A stretch of DNA of 64,000 nucleotides from Talpa occidentalis (GCF_014898055.3 NW_023601543.1:57614806-57678805), one strand, 5' to 3'. Shown: positions 11,673 to 23,331, counted from the first letter of the stretch. Notes: a model not told the origin generated them from the sequence alone. A program made the numbers and translations.

Positions 11673-13189
11673 GCTCTTGCTTTGCAGGTGGTCACCCTGA
11701 AGGAATTGTGCTCACCATGCCCTCGCTGGTGTAGTGCCGCCTGTTCCTCTAGAGGGCGCCAGTCCCCTTCTCAGGTCCTCCCCTGCCTTGTCTTCCTCTG
11801 GAGCTGAGGCTGCTGAGTAGCCTGGGAGGGCCAGGCCCAGCTTGCCTCTCCTCGTTGGGAGCCCCTGTTCAGCAGACTGGCCCTCTGCTTAGGAGTCCTG
11901 GGAGGGCCGGAATCTAAACTTCCTGGTGTTTGCCAACGTTACATAATGCTTTAGCTGCCTCAGCCTCAGGCCATGTCTCTGCATGAGAGAGGCTCCAGGT
12001 AGGAGCCAACCCTGCAGAGAGAAGCTCCAGGTAGGACAGTCACAGTAGAACAACAGAATGTTTAAACAGCTGCACTTGTAAGTGCATCCCCCCTAGCTGC
12101 GCTTAGGCTGGTGGCCTTGGCCTGATATCTCTGCCTTATCAGTTTTGTTTACCTGCCATAGTCGCCAAGTAGGGGCACATCTTCTTGTTTCCGAAATCCA
12201 CAAATTACCAGTCTGGCTACCAGGATTTCTTCCTTCAATAGCCCACTATATGGTCAGGTGGTCAGGTGCAGCCCACCCTCCGGCCAGCTCTGCACTCCTC
12301 TTCTTTTCCCATTTAGACCCTTAGGATTTAATATACCCAGAACACACCTGGTGTCAAAGACCCAGGCGGTGTGCTGATCTCCTTCCCTGGGTACCTCAGG
12401 AGCTCTGATGCCAAAAATGAGTCCTAATGATGTGGATTCATTCAAATCCTGGCATTACTGCTTGACCAGGCTAATGAGGCACAGGAGGGAGATGAAAAAA
12501 AAAAAAATAAAGCTAAATGCAATGTTGTGCCCAACTAGCATGGAAGCATTCCAGATTTGAGGCCTACTGCTTGAGGCTATCAGTATCATTTGTCAATTGA
12601 ATGTCCCACTGACTGAGTAGACAACCTCATGTAGTGAGGTTGCGGATTTGGGGGCCCATCAAAGAGAAGGCACAAATATGATAAGTCAATCTACAAAACA
12701 AGCTTTTGCAGGGACAGTACTGGAACATAGCAGGAGACCTCCATTTTACAGTGTCATGGATCCACTTCACAGAAAGGAAAGAGGGCAGTGGCACTCCTGC
12801 TAGAGGAGGGACTCAGTGAAAGGGGAGTCAGAGAAAGTCACATTGCAAAAAGATGGGGATTCTGAACCCTGGTGGACAGCAGCTACTTGCAGCCTATGTA
12901 TATTCTCAGGGCTTGTCTTATCTACGACAAGCAGATGTTGGGTACTGTTTGGCAGGGAATCAAAGCAGCATACTCTAAATGGACAAAAATATTATTTGGC
13001 TTATATTTATATCAAATTGATTCTGCAAAATTTTGAGTTTGGCACTGGCAATCTTTGAGATAACGGTCTTAACTTGCTCTAAGATGTAAATAAACAACAG
13101 AGGACCAATATACAGGACCTGCTTTGGTCTCGTGCAGACTCTAACTTATTCCTACTTTTTTTCCCCTACATTTCTTGATAGGGTTATAA
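11673..13189. other. No gene recognised
   Basis: Mixed GC with small CTCCAGGTAGGA duplications (about 11990-12035). No convincing splice-bounded coding exon or named repeat is visible. Confidence 0.4.
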
Positions 13190-13335
13190 GTAGCATCATC
13201 TTAAACTTTCATTTCCCTATTGCTGCTGATATATAGAAATACAACTTATGTATGCGGTTTTACATAGTGACATTTTATTCAGCAATCTTGCTAAATTCAC
13301 CTACAAATTTTATTAGATACTTTAAAATGTGATCT
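13190..13335 (-). mobile_element. Ancient L1 ORF2 fragment, antisense
   Basis: TTTCCCTATTGCTGCTGATA followed by AATCTTGCTAAATTCACCTA is the complement of a conserved stretch of L1 ORF2 seen in other copies. Confidence 0.55.
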
Positions 13336-14026
13336 GAAAACCGTGACAGTTTTAGTGATGACTGATGTGCCCTTGATGGACTGGGAAGGCCAGACTGTAC
13401 GTCCCTCTGTTCTCATTACTCTTCCTGCCTCTTACACTCTTAGATGGTGTGGTGACTTCATCTACCATCTCCCAGAAGCCCCCTCAGGGTCGGTGGGCAC
13501 CCCTCACTTCTAGGGTCCTGCAGACCCAGCAGCTCAGTCCTGGTGGCCTGGCAGTAACACACAGCCAAATCCAGCCAAAATGTACCACCAGAGTCTGAGC
13601 AACAACCTTTAACATCCAGGATGGACTTGACTTTCAAGACCAAGTTGTCAATAGCGAGACACTGGTGGCTATGGATTTCCATTTGATGGAAGCTTAGAGT
13701 AGAAAATTTAGGATGGAGGTTTTCCACACGGTTATAAACCAGAGGTGCCAGTAGGGGGAGTTGTTAAAACTAGCTATGGAAGTTTCCAGGAATCTGAGGT
13801 GGGGACAGGGACGATTATCAGTTACAGAAAACCAACCCAACTTGACCCCAAAGTGATAAATTCCACAGTAATTTCATCAAAGAACACTATATAAGGACAC
13901 CCTTTGCTCTGGTAAAACACAGATCTGGCCCTATGCCTGCCCACCTGTGTCTATACAGGTGTCCCTTTTTCCTAATAAACCTGCCCTTTTAAAATATAGC
14001 CTTTTGCCTGTCTATGCAAACATCTC

Positions 14027-14029
<3 letters not shown>

Positions 14030-14077
<48 letters not shown>

Positions 14078-14709
14078 TATATCATTGTTCATTTTTAAAC
14101 AGTATTTGCTTCCCCCACCCCCTCAGTGTAGTCCCCATAGAGTTTCCTTCCCCAATGTGTTAGGGGGAAAGGAAGTCCTGAGATAATCTCATACAGGCTT
14201 TGTGGACTCCACCCCCACTCCAGACTAAAGCCATCAGGACATTGGGAAAGACAAATCCCATCACCACCAAGGGAGGGTGGCTGGGACCTGAGGGTGGAGT
14301 TGGGCAGCCAGGTTGGATATAAAAACCAAACACGTGGGCCTTGCTCGCTCTCTGGCTCGCGATCGCTCGCCTCCTGGCTTCACCGCTCCTGGCTGGTGGC
14401 CAACTCTGAGAGCGCCATTTTGGGATTCCTGATCGGCGGATCGGGTAGGACTCATTTAAAACTTTGTCTCCCACTTTTCTCCCAAAGCTGTACATTTCCT
14501 CATTTCCCTTTCCCTTGTAAATAAACCTTTTATTAACCTTTCACGTGTGCCTGCAGTAGAGCATTGATAAGTCCTTTTAAGCGCGCGGGTGAGGACCCAC
14601 AGTCAGGCACCCCGTTTTGTATCAGGGTTGCTCTACAACAAATGCACCTGTGCACCATCACCTCAGTCCCCTGTGCTCCTCCCTCCCTCCCTCTGATCCC
14701 TCTCCCTCC
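14030..14709 (-). mobile_element. L1 3' end, antisense, nested in LTR-A and itself split by a solo LTR-B
   Basis: The 12-bp duplication AAACATCTCTTT lies at 14018-14029 and 14710-14721. The L1 3' UTR is split at 14158-14640 by LTR-B. Its tail has turned into a CA/TG microsatellite at 14030-14073. Confidence 0.88.
14158..14640 (+). mobile_element. Solo LTR (family LTR-B), 4-bp target duplication
   Basis: This 483-bp element starts TGTTAGGGGGAAAGG and ends CTACAACA (TG...CA), flanked by AATG at 14154-14157 and 14641-14644. A TATA-like ATATAAAAAC lies near 14319 and an AATAAA near 14519. The 4-bp duplication fits a class I (gammaretrovirus-like) ERV. No internal region is left, so it is a solo LTR formed by recombination. 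Confidence 0.88.
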
Positions 14710-14837
14710 AAACATCTCTTTCCTTAATAAAGTTCCTGTGCCTTGATAATCTCACTGTGTGCCACCGGATGAGAAACTTTGCTGAAATCTTTCTCAGAGG
14801 AACCCAGGAAACCCGCTCACTGAGCTCCAACACACAC

Positions 14838-15299
14838 ACAGTGGTGCGGTCCCTGCAAAATCCTGGGGCCAAGCAGCCAGGGGATGCGGTGATGGCCAAG
14901 GTGGATATTGACGACCACACAGACTTTGCCAGAGAGTGCGAGGTGTCAGCTGTGCCCACCATGCTGGCCATCAGGAATGGGGACATGGTAGACAAGTGTG
15001 CGGGCATCAAGGACAACGACCAGCTGGAGTCCTTCCTGAAGTAACTGGCCGACAAGCCGGGAGGGGTCCGGATGGCCCTTGCCCTCCAGCGCCCCAGCAA
15101 GTGGTGGGGTTGGGGGAGCCCTGCCAGAACTCAGCCCCTCAGTGCAGGCCCTTCCTGCCCGCTTCCGTCTGGGCGGCCCCTGTGGGCCGGCACTTTGGAC
15201 ACCAGGCCTGCAAACATGGTGCCTTGTGTGCTTTCAGTGAGGCCGGCTGCCAGAGGCCTGGTGCTGATGGGGTTCCCTGTGCCGGGTTCTTAGGTGCCC
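14838..15299 (+). pseudogene. TXN2: TXN2 (mitochondrial thioredoxin) processed pseudogene, 5'-truncated
   Basis: Conceptual translation shows the thioredoxin active site WCGPCKILG (about 14842-14869). A small deletion then shifts the frame. The rest reads [14 protein letters not shown], then [15 protein letters not shown] and [11 protein letters not shown], followed by a stop at 15042-15044. This is the C-terminal half of mitochondrial thioredoxin 2, without introns. The next 250 bp resemble its GC-rich 3' UTR. The 5' half, including the transit peptide, is missing, so no functional protein is possible. It is flanked on both sides by LTR-A sequence in opposite orientations, and no poly(A) tail or target duplication is visible. 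Confidence 0.8.
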
Positions 15300-15615
15300 T
15301 GAGGAAGATTTCTGCAGTTTCCCATTCAGGGACACATGACAAGGTTAAAACAAAGCAAGTCTATTCAGGAAAAAGATATTTGCATATAAACAGGCAAGGG
15401 CTGCATTTAAAAGGACAGGCTTATTTAGGAAACAGAAAAGGAAGAAGAGGGTAATTTGCATAGATGCAAATGGACAGTTCTTAAAGGGCAAGGGGTGTCC
15501 TTATATAGTGTTCTTTGAGGGCATGAATTCCTTTGTGGAACTTTATCACTTTGCGGTGGAGCTGGGTTGGTTTTCTGTAATGACAGATAATCTTTTCTGA
15601 CCCTATTTGCTTCAG
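15300..15615 (-). mobile_element. LTR-A copy 3, antisense, truncated
   Basis: The reverse complement of the LTR-A 3' part is recognisable: the TCAGAGG-like end, AAATGCAGCC, GTGTCCTTATATAGTGTTCTTTG as the complement of the TATA region, and GGTTGGTTTTCTGTAATG. The LTR start is missing. With copy 2 it forms an inverted pair around the TXN2 pseudogene. Confidence 0.7.
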
Positions 15616-16293
15616 GTATTTCTTCATTTTATTTTTATTAATTTGTCAGGGTTACTCTTCGACTTCTCCATATATGCACACGCTTCCCTCCCCCTCCCCC
15701 AAACCACTGTGCCAACGCCCCATGCCCTCCTCCCTCGACAGTTCCCTCTGTAACCAGTATTTTATTTTTCACTAGGTCCAACAACTGTTTCTGCTCTGCT
15801 TTGACAGTATATATTTTTCGGTTATTTACATTCCACAGACAAGTGAAGCCATCCGCCATCTGCCTTTCACTTTTTGACTTACTTCACCAAGTACAAATCA
15901 TCAATCACAGACAGGTGCCGGCGAGGCTCCCGGCGCGCCGCTCTCTGCTTGCTCTCGCCAGTGTTCCCCGATCCGCTGCATGTGCAGGTTCTCGTCCCCG
16001 TGCCTGATATTGGTACAGACACACTTTCTCTGGTTAGGCTTTGCGTGGTGTATTTCTCTCCATTCTTTGGCTCCCCATACTTTTAGTAATAAAGACACCC
16101 CATTGTTTTTGGATACTGAAGTGGTAGTGCAAAGAAGGATCTCCGAAGAAGAGTTGGTTCCATGTTCCTGAGTGGCGAGGGGAAGCTAGAGACTTGGAGG
16201 AGACAGGGGACACACATTGCAGAGAGACTAGTGGAGAAGTTCTATTTGCTTCTCAGCTTTTTTCTTGCACCAGGGAGTTGGGGGACATGGAAG
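15616..16293. other. LINE-end-like and LTR-like pieces, unassigned
   Basis: 15620-15890 resembles an antisense LINE 3' end (C-rich tract, then CACTAGGTCCAACAAC). 15900-16110 is GC-rich and leads to AATAAA at about 16089, as in an LTR. No gene is visible. Confidence 0.35.
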
Positions 16294-16770
16294 TGTTAGG
16301 GGGAAAGGATGTCCTGAGCTAATCCCATACAGGCTTTGTGGATTCCACTCCCAGTCCAGACTAAAGCCATCAGGTCATTGGGAAAGACAAATCCCGTCAC
16401 CACCAAAGGGAAGGTGGCTGGGACCTGAGGGTGGAGTTAAGCAGCCAGGTTGGGTATAAAAACCAAACACGTGGGCCTTGGGCTGGCTCGCTATCGCTCG
16501 CCTCCTGGCTTCACGGCCCCTGGCTTGCAGCCAGCTCTCAGAGTGACATTCGGGATTCCAGATCAGCGGATTGGGTAGGACTCATTTAAAACTTTGTCTC
16601 CCATTTTTCTCCCTGAGATGTACATCTCCTCATTTCCCCTTCCCTTGTAAATAAACCTTTTATTAACCTTTCGTGTGTGCCTGCAGTAGAGCATTGATAA
16701 GTCCTTTTAAGTGCGCGGGTGAGGACACACAGTCAGGCACCCCATTTTGTATCGGGGCTGCCCTATAACA
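16294..16770 (+). mobile_element. Solo LTR (family LTR-B), second copy
   Basis: This copy is about 477 bp and visibly close to the one at 14158-14640 along its whole length. It has the same TGTTAGGG start, TATA-like box, AATAAA and ATAACA end. The flanks (GAAG and GTTG) do not match, so one side may be rearranged or mutated. Confidence 0.85.
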
Positions 16771-17849
16771 GTTGGAGACCTTTGGCATAAGATGTGGGTG
16801 AGAGGCATGTGGAGGCTGACAGTGGCAGCCTTTATCTTGACTTGTACTTTGATTTTGCCCCTTTGATCTCAGACTTGCCTGGGCCCTTCTGCTCCTGTCC
16901 TATGTGTCCCCACCAGGAGGTACCTTAGACTTGTGGCAAGTTTTCGGGCCTCCGTGGCCCTGCTTTGGGCCAACGTTGTTTGGCTGGGCATTTACCCACC
17001 AGGGGATGGGTAACCTTGGGTGCTTTATTTGGTATCTAAATCCTTTATTTTCTTTCTTCTCTTTGCACAAAGTTCTAGTAAACTTCTCACATACTAAGAG
17101 TGTATTTTGTCTCTATGTGGCAGATGGCAGAACCTCTTTAAAGCATGCAGGTGTGGGGATCCCGGGGCGCCTCTCAGTGGCACTACCATTGGAACACTGA
17201 CAGATGAGCCAATACATGGGTCCACATATGTAGCTCAAGACCCCAAGGGTTGGTGGGAGATTTTATAGTTCAGCGCCCAGAACACATCCTGTGTTTAATG
17301 TGAACACAGCCCACGAAAGCAACGTGGTGCCTCAGCAACAGCAACTGCTGCAGGGCTAGAACCAGGCCTGGCGACCAGCCAGGATAGTGCTGGCTGCAGC
17401 TCGTGTCAGGCACTGGAGACTTAGAAAATGTCAAGGCAAACACTCACCTGGGGTCTGAAGTCCCTGCCTGCAGGCTCTAAGGGCAGGATGGAAGAAAGCT
17501 GTGTCACATGCTGCGGTTGGACTTGGTCTTCATCTGGTCTGATAACCTTGGTCTTTTAATTCTCTGGCATCTTGGCCTCTCAAATCTCAGTTGTCTCATC
17601 AGCTTCCTAATGTTTCCAAAAATACTTTTTGTCTTTTGTCTAGTTTTTCACCTTTTTTTTTTTTTTTTTTTTTTTAGCAGAAACAGTGGTCTGGTAAAAG
17701 CTTCTGTTATTATCAAAAGTATAAATTTCTTTAATTAGATTTTTCTTTTTCCTCCAACATGTAACAAAAACCAGTTGGAGTGCAGGACTCCTTTTGTGAA
17801 CAGAGAAGTACCCATACTTCTTTACCTCATTCCCAGGGATGCCCACTTC
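16771..17849. other. No gene recognised; possible LTR remnant
   Basis: A stretch ending in TAGTAAACTTCTCACATACT followed by CAGATGGCAG (16780-17210) may be an LTR 3' part. A T run lies at 17651-17675. The rest is uninformative. Confidence 0.3.
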
Positions 17850-18280
17850 AGATGGAGCCATCACGTGTATAATGGCAGGAATGGATACAGGGCAGGATCT
17901 CTATGACCCGAGCAGATGGGGTAAGGAGGAGTCCTGGAGTCCTTGGTGGCTTTTGCAGGCTTTTATTGGGATTACCAGGTACATGGCAGGCGGGGTGCTG
18001 GGAGGCCGGGAAGCTGGTAGGCCTCCCAGCCCCCAGCAAGTCTTCACTCTGTCTGGGCTCTCTGGCCTTCTCTGGTGGTCCCTGCTTCTCCACTCTCTGC
18101 TCTCCTCATGGTTCTGCTGGTGTCCCCGTGACACCGCCCTTATAAGCCAAGTCTCTTAGCCCAGGTGTAAGCATGCCCACACCCTACTCCAGGTGCCCGC
18201 CATCAGGCATGCATACAGGACCGCAGGGATCCATCATCAATCCTAATGTCAGGAGGGCCGAAAAGCCTGACATCATTTAC
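17850..18280 (-). mobile_element. Possible LTR, antisense
   Basis: On the minus strand, TACCTGGTAATCCCAATAAA followed by AGCCTGC is a U3/R-like polyadenylation context (near 17960). The rest is GC-rich with no coding content. A class II-like LTR is possible. Confidence 0.3.
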
Positions 18281-18806
18281 TTACCATACAATGTGTCATT
18301 GCATCAGTGACATTGGAAGGAGAGGAAGGAAGATTTCAAAATCTTTTATTTCAAAATCTAGAAATAAAAGGTACTGTGTAGGAAACATTCATCATAAATA
18401 CCAAATTCCCTTGGGGAGCCTTCCTGGTCCGAGACCAAGTGGCTCTAATTCCCTAGTATCATGTTTGCATAGAGTCCCCTAATCAGAGCCCAGGTGCTGT
18501 CACTCCTGCCAGGTGGAGTCCTCAGCCCTATCTTCAAATGTCACTGACCCTGCTGTGACACAGGCTCCATCTCAAGCGGTCATCCCTGGGTGATGAGGAA
18601 AAGAAGTGTGGCAAGTGTTCAGGGATGAGATTCCTCGTCCCTTTTGCACCCTGGAAGTGTTTGTTCTCACCTCCCAGGGAAATGGCTGGACTTGACCAAG
18701 ATGAAATTGAGCAGCTTCATTGGGAAGTCCCTAAAGCTACTCCCTCCTCACTCCGCAGAGGCCCCCCAGCAGCTGGTCTTACATCCTGAATCATGTCCTC
18801 TTACAG

Positions 18807-18893
18807 ACTACCAAGTTACCAAAGCAGACTTGATCTTCAAGTTTGAGAAAGTAGAAGCTTGGATGGCAGAGAGAAAAGTCTGAAGTTGCATAG
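18807..18893 (+). pseudogene. Orphan KRAB-B exon remnant with in-frame stop
   Basis: An acceptor (ctcttacag) is followed by 87 nt that read, in the KRAB-B phase, DYQVTKADLIFKFEKVEAW and then MAERKV before a TGA at 18881-18883. A good donor, TAG|GTGAGTG, follows. Length, entry phase 1, exit phase 1 and the YQVTK.DLIF core all fit KRAB-B. It lies on the strand opposite ZNF182. I saw no convincing KRAB-A or zinc-finger exon to go with it, so it is probably a relic of a neighbouring KRAB-ZNF gene. Clustered KRAB-ZNF genes are normal at this X-linked locus. Confidence 0.6.
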
Positions 18894-19219
18894 GTGAGTG
18901 AGAACTGCAGATTGGGGGATGGAGGACAGAAGATTCCCTCTGGTGAGGAGGAGATTCCTTTTGTATGACATCTGTAAGGCGTCAGTCTTCCTTAAAGGAG
19001 AGGTAGGCCTGTTTGTTCCAGGACGTGGACGTGAGCTCCTCGGATTATGTGCTCTCTCCTCGACTTCCCCTATTCTTTCCTTAGAGAAACAAACCTGCCT
19101 GCCTTCCTTGTCCTCAGGATTTGATCCCTGCTCCTTCAGCTGGAACAAGCCTTTCTAGGTCATTCTTTCCTTCCCTGGCTTTTCATTTCTTGTTGTCATC
19201 AATTCCTTTCCTTATGCAT

Positions 19220-20060
19220 TCAGACATTTATAGTTCTGGCCTTAACTTTGTGGTTTTGTTCTTCTTTCTTCTCATCCTTGTGAGAAGCCTTCAAAGTGTT
19301 TTCTCCTGTGTTTTACAATCAGATGCCATCCCACCCAAATTTAAACTCTTTTCAAGAATCTCTGGCCTCATCAGTTCTCTGTTCCCCAAAATAAAAGCTA
19401 TGCTATTTTGGTTTCCTAGTTGTTTGTTGCTAAATTCACTTATTAATTCTAGTAATTTATCTGTAGATCCCTTTGGATTTTCTGTGTACATATCATCGAC
19501 AGTGAGTTTTATTTATTCCTTTCCAGTCTTTATTTCTTTTCTTTTTCTTGCTTTATTTTACTGACTAAAGTCTTCAGGACAGTGTTGAATGGAAGTGGGC
19601 TTAGCAAGCATCCTTGTCTCATTCCTAAACTAAGGAGCAGAGTTGTTACCCTATTACTATTAAATTTGCTATGGTTTTCTTTTAACACACCCTTCATCAG
19701 AATAAGGAAGTTCTCTCCTATTCCTAGTTTGCTGAGAATTGATATTACAGATGGGTATTGAACTTTATCTCTTTTTCTGCATTTATGTAGATCTTTATAC
19801 AAATTTTCTCCTTTATTAATTGCATTGACTGGATTGTCAACTCTATTGGCATACAGCCTCTTCATAAATCCCTTGCTATTCATTTAATATTTATAGGATC
19901 TGTAGTGATAGCCACTGTATTATTCCTGATTTGAAAATGTGTGTTTTCTTTTCTCCTTGATCAGTGTAGGTTTTCCCACTTTAATTTTTTCAAAGAAATA
20001 CTTGATTTTCCCTATGGTTTGTCCTCTAGAGGACACAAAAACAAATGTAATGGAGGAAAT
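19220..20060 (-). mobile_element. Ancient L1 ORF2 fragment, antisense
   Basis: On the minus strand, 19530-19883 reads AINKGENLYKDLHKC, then QYPSVISILSKLGIGENFL and MRQGCLLSPLPFN, which are degenerate L1 reverse-transcriptase motifs. Confidence 0.8.
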
Positions 20061-20179
20061 TCGTGTTAAGCATAGATAATAAACAAGTTAGGAGCTTCAG
20101 CATGAGTAAAACACATAGGATATTTGAGGGACAATGAGTAAGCAAGCAGCTTTAAGACACGGGCAGAATTCATGTTTGC

Positions 20180-20445
20180 TTTTTTTAAGGTTTATTTATT
20201 TATGCATATAAGAACTGGGGTGTAGGCCAGAGGAGCGGGTAGTGAGAGGATTCACCAGAGACAGAGTGGGGAGCAGAACAGATGGATCTACTGAAATACA
20301 CTGCTGAGGGGAGCAGCGGGCGAGACAGGAGAGGTCTGCTGCACCATGTGGGTTAGCACCCCAGCCGGGGATCGAACGCATGCTGCAATGGCTGGTGATC
20401 TCTTGATAGCACTGTGTCTTTAACACCTGCGCCACCAGGGAGGCC
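20180..20445 (-). mobile_element. SINE-B, antisense
   Basis: Subfamily B is recognised by the CTTGTATGCATAAATAAA-type end (here its complement) and CTGTCTCTGGTGAATCCTC. The head complement ends GGGAGGCCC at 20445. No clear duplication is visible. Confidence 0.9.
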
Positions 20446-21225
20446 CATATGTTAAGTATAGTTAACAAGTAAGTTTGTAATTTGCATATATATATATATA
20501 TATCTCCTATATGTATATATACAGACATATATAAAGATATCTAGGAATACATATGTATATATAGGCTATATAGACATAAATAGAATGGAATACATGATGA
20601 AAAAACAAGAGTTTTACTGACAGACAGAAAGGAATGAGGCCAAGTCTCTATTTTACTTAAATCAGCCATTACTTGGTGACAGTATTGTCCCATTGAACAG
20701 ACAAAACCCAAGACTGTGCAGAAGGCTATTTGGTGAGCTACAGCCAAAGCAAGCAGGTATGTCATTGGCCCTGGGTACCATCAGTCTGATTGGGCCCCCT
20801 GTTCAAACCTCAGTACAGGTCCTCGGAACCAATGAGGATGATGCAACAGAGACAGGAGGCATGGGCAGGGTGAATGAACTCGGGGTAACATAGGACCCGG
20901 GAAATATGGTTCTTCCTTCTGCTTGCACTCTGTGTGCTAACTTGCTCCATCTCTTTCCCTTTGCTTCTACACGTTTTAAAAATCTGGATTTTGCATTTTT
21001 AAATCAATTTAATAGGTCATGTGACTTGAGTATCTTATTTTGGCCTATGAACCTTTCCATTCTGAGACCTCTGAAATAGCTTGCCTGGTAGTGTATTAGA
21101 GTCTATTATTGTATCAAGGGAATTTCTCATATGTACCAAATGCCAAAGAATGAGATGAGAAGGGATCATAATTCATAGTTTGGAAATTTTTTCAAACAAC
21201 TAATATAATTGATTAAAATATGGGG

Positions 21226-21506
21226 AGGGTTGATCCTCACTGATGGTGCAAGGGATTATTAAGTTAGCACTATAGAGCTATCTGCAGCCACTGCAACATG
21301 AGTTCAATCCCAGCCAGGGAGCTGACCCACATGGTGCAGCAGACCTCTCCTGTTCTCACCTGCTGCTCCCCTCAGCAGTGTATTTCAGTAGATCCACCTG
21401 TCCTGCTCTCCACTCTGTCTCTGGTGAATCCTCTCACCACCCTGCACCTCTGGCCTACACCCCAGTTCTTGTATGCATAAATAAATCTTTAAAAAATAAA
21501 TTAAAA
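21226..21506 (+). mobile_element. SINE-B, diverged
   Basis: The copy runs from a decayed head to CTTGTATGCATAAATAAATC and an A-rich tail. Flanks ATTAAAATATGGGG and ATTAAAATATTGGGG look like a slightly decayed target duplication. Confidence 0.88.
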
Positions 21507-21749
21507 ATTAAAATATTGGGGCCAGTACTGATCTGAAGGGTTATAGGGCCAATCAGAGGTATACAGGGCTGATCTTAAGGATTCCAGCATAGTCCCGAGG
21601 GCCCTAGGGAACAGGTTGAAGAGGGATCATGATGACTATCATTTTAGAGTTTTTGGATTATGAAATAAGACAAATAACTGGCATAAATAATGGGGGCAGG
21701 ACTCAGTGCTGGCCCATGAGCACAGCAGAGCTGATTTGTGGGAGGTATC

Positions 21750-22450
21750 AGGGATACACTTCTGGTGGGGTCTCTCCCTCTGAGTTGGCATAAATAACAA
21801 GACCACAAAGGCACTGTGCTCTGAATGCAGGCACTCCCATCCTGCATACCTGGTCACCATGGGGTCCTTGGGGCAGCACCTCTTTGTACAGAAACCCCAG
21901 TGACCAACTCCTCATTGCCGACACCATGACATTCTGAATCATGGATCCCGACTTGTATAGCCCACTGCTCACCACATACAGCACCCCCATCCCCCCATTC
22001 CAAGGGTTTGCCACAGCAATGACCACCCTTCCTCTTTGCACTAACACTAACACTCTGCTACCTTTTGCCACCTGCCTGACTGCCCTAGTCACAACTATTG
22101 TTCCCACTGTGCCTTATGTCATTTCCAATTTTCTCTGCTCACACTGTCTGCCCATTCACTCAAATTCACACACACCCACTCTCCCTGCCATTCCTCCTAT
22201 TTACTCAGACTCACTGACTTGTCCTCAGCAGTTCACTCCACTGGACATTTCCTAATTCCCCCTACTCTCCCCTGTTGAGCCCCACTCTGCTCTTCGTTGT
22301 CGCTCTCTTCCCCTAACTCCAGTCCATTTATCCAGACCCCGCTGCTCATCCCCATCCCTTCCCGCTAGGCCCATGCTTCACTCACCTCCACATGGCCCAT
22401 CACACAGGGTCTAAGATCAACCTGAAGTGGCAACTCTCCCCCCACCCCTC
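21750..22450 (-). other. Pyrimidine-rich tract with an unrecognised 119-codon frame
   Basis: The minus strand is purine-rich and GTGAGT-rich. A frame at 21748-22107 contains GLYKSGSMIQNVMVSAMRS and KEVLPQGPHGDQ, then a possible donor (CAG|GTATGC). I do not recognise it. It could be a retropseudogene or an old repeat. Confidence 0.3.
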
Positions 22451-23331
22451 TACAGAGTGACCTTTGATGGGACTGAAACCCCAGCAGCATCCTCTATCAG
22501 CAGGAAGATGAAATGCTTCATTTTTTGGTTCCTTGGGGCATCTTCTCAGATTACACCAGGAATAATTAAGTCCTGTTTTCCCTAGTCATCCTTTCCCCTG
22601 GAAAGGCACTAAATGTTAGGTGTCAGACTTAGGCAGCTCATAAAAAGTGAGTGCATAACTCATTTTCTTGCAGGATAATTTAGGGAAAAAACAAGGCCTC
22701 AGAGGGCACAGACAGGTTCTCAGGTCTGATTCACCCTCCTGTTTTGTTAAATCCAAACACTAGTTATACCCAAGTTTTACTTAGCTTGCGGTGCCAAGTT
22801 CTACCACAGAGATGGGCCCCGTGAAAAGCCATAGAAATGAGGGCCACAAATATGGTCATTCACAAGTGGGACTTCTTGTTCAGGAGCAAACATGCAGCCA
22901 CATGGTCTTTGTGTCACAGGGTCTTTGTGTCCCTGAAGACCCTGGCTCTCAATTTTTCACCTTGGGAAATGTTATCATGACCTGGCAGCCTAGTTACTCC
23001 TCTCTATCGACTGATGATTAACATCTCTTGTAAAACACACACAAACATATATACATATGACCCTTGAACAATGCAGGGGTCAGGAGCATTAACCCCCCAC
23101 AGTCAAAAATCCACATATAACTTTTGACTCCCTCAAAATTTTACTAATAGCTGGAAGCCAACATGCCTCTAACACATTTTGTACGCCACAGGGATTACAG
23201 ACTGTGTTCTTTACAATAAAGGAGAGAAAATGTTATCAGGAAAATACATTTAGTGTGCTGTCCTGAAAAAAAAAAAAACCATGCATTAGTGGGCCTATGC
23301 AGTGTACACCCATGTTATTCAAGAGTCAAAT

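Larger units (their letters stand above)
13684..14832 (+). mobile_element. LTR-A copy 2, interrupted by L1 and LTR-B
   Basis: The same LTR-A start TGATGGAAGCTTAGAG is followed by ACACTATATAAGGACACC (TATA-like) and AATAAACCTGCCC. It resumes after the nested L1 at 14710 and continues to about CCAACA at 14832. The TXN2 pseudogene follows immediately. Confidence 0.75.

Noticed and set aside
18640..18760. Degenerate KRAB-A box just upstream of the orphan KRAB-B
   Set aside because: A short stretch (KWLDLT) recalls EEWxxLD, but the MLE region cannot be found and the spacing is too short.
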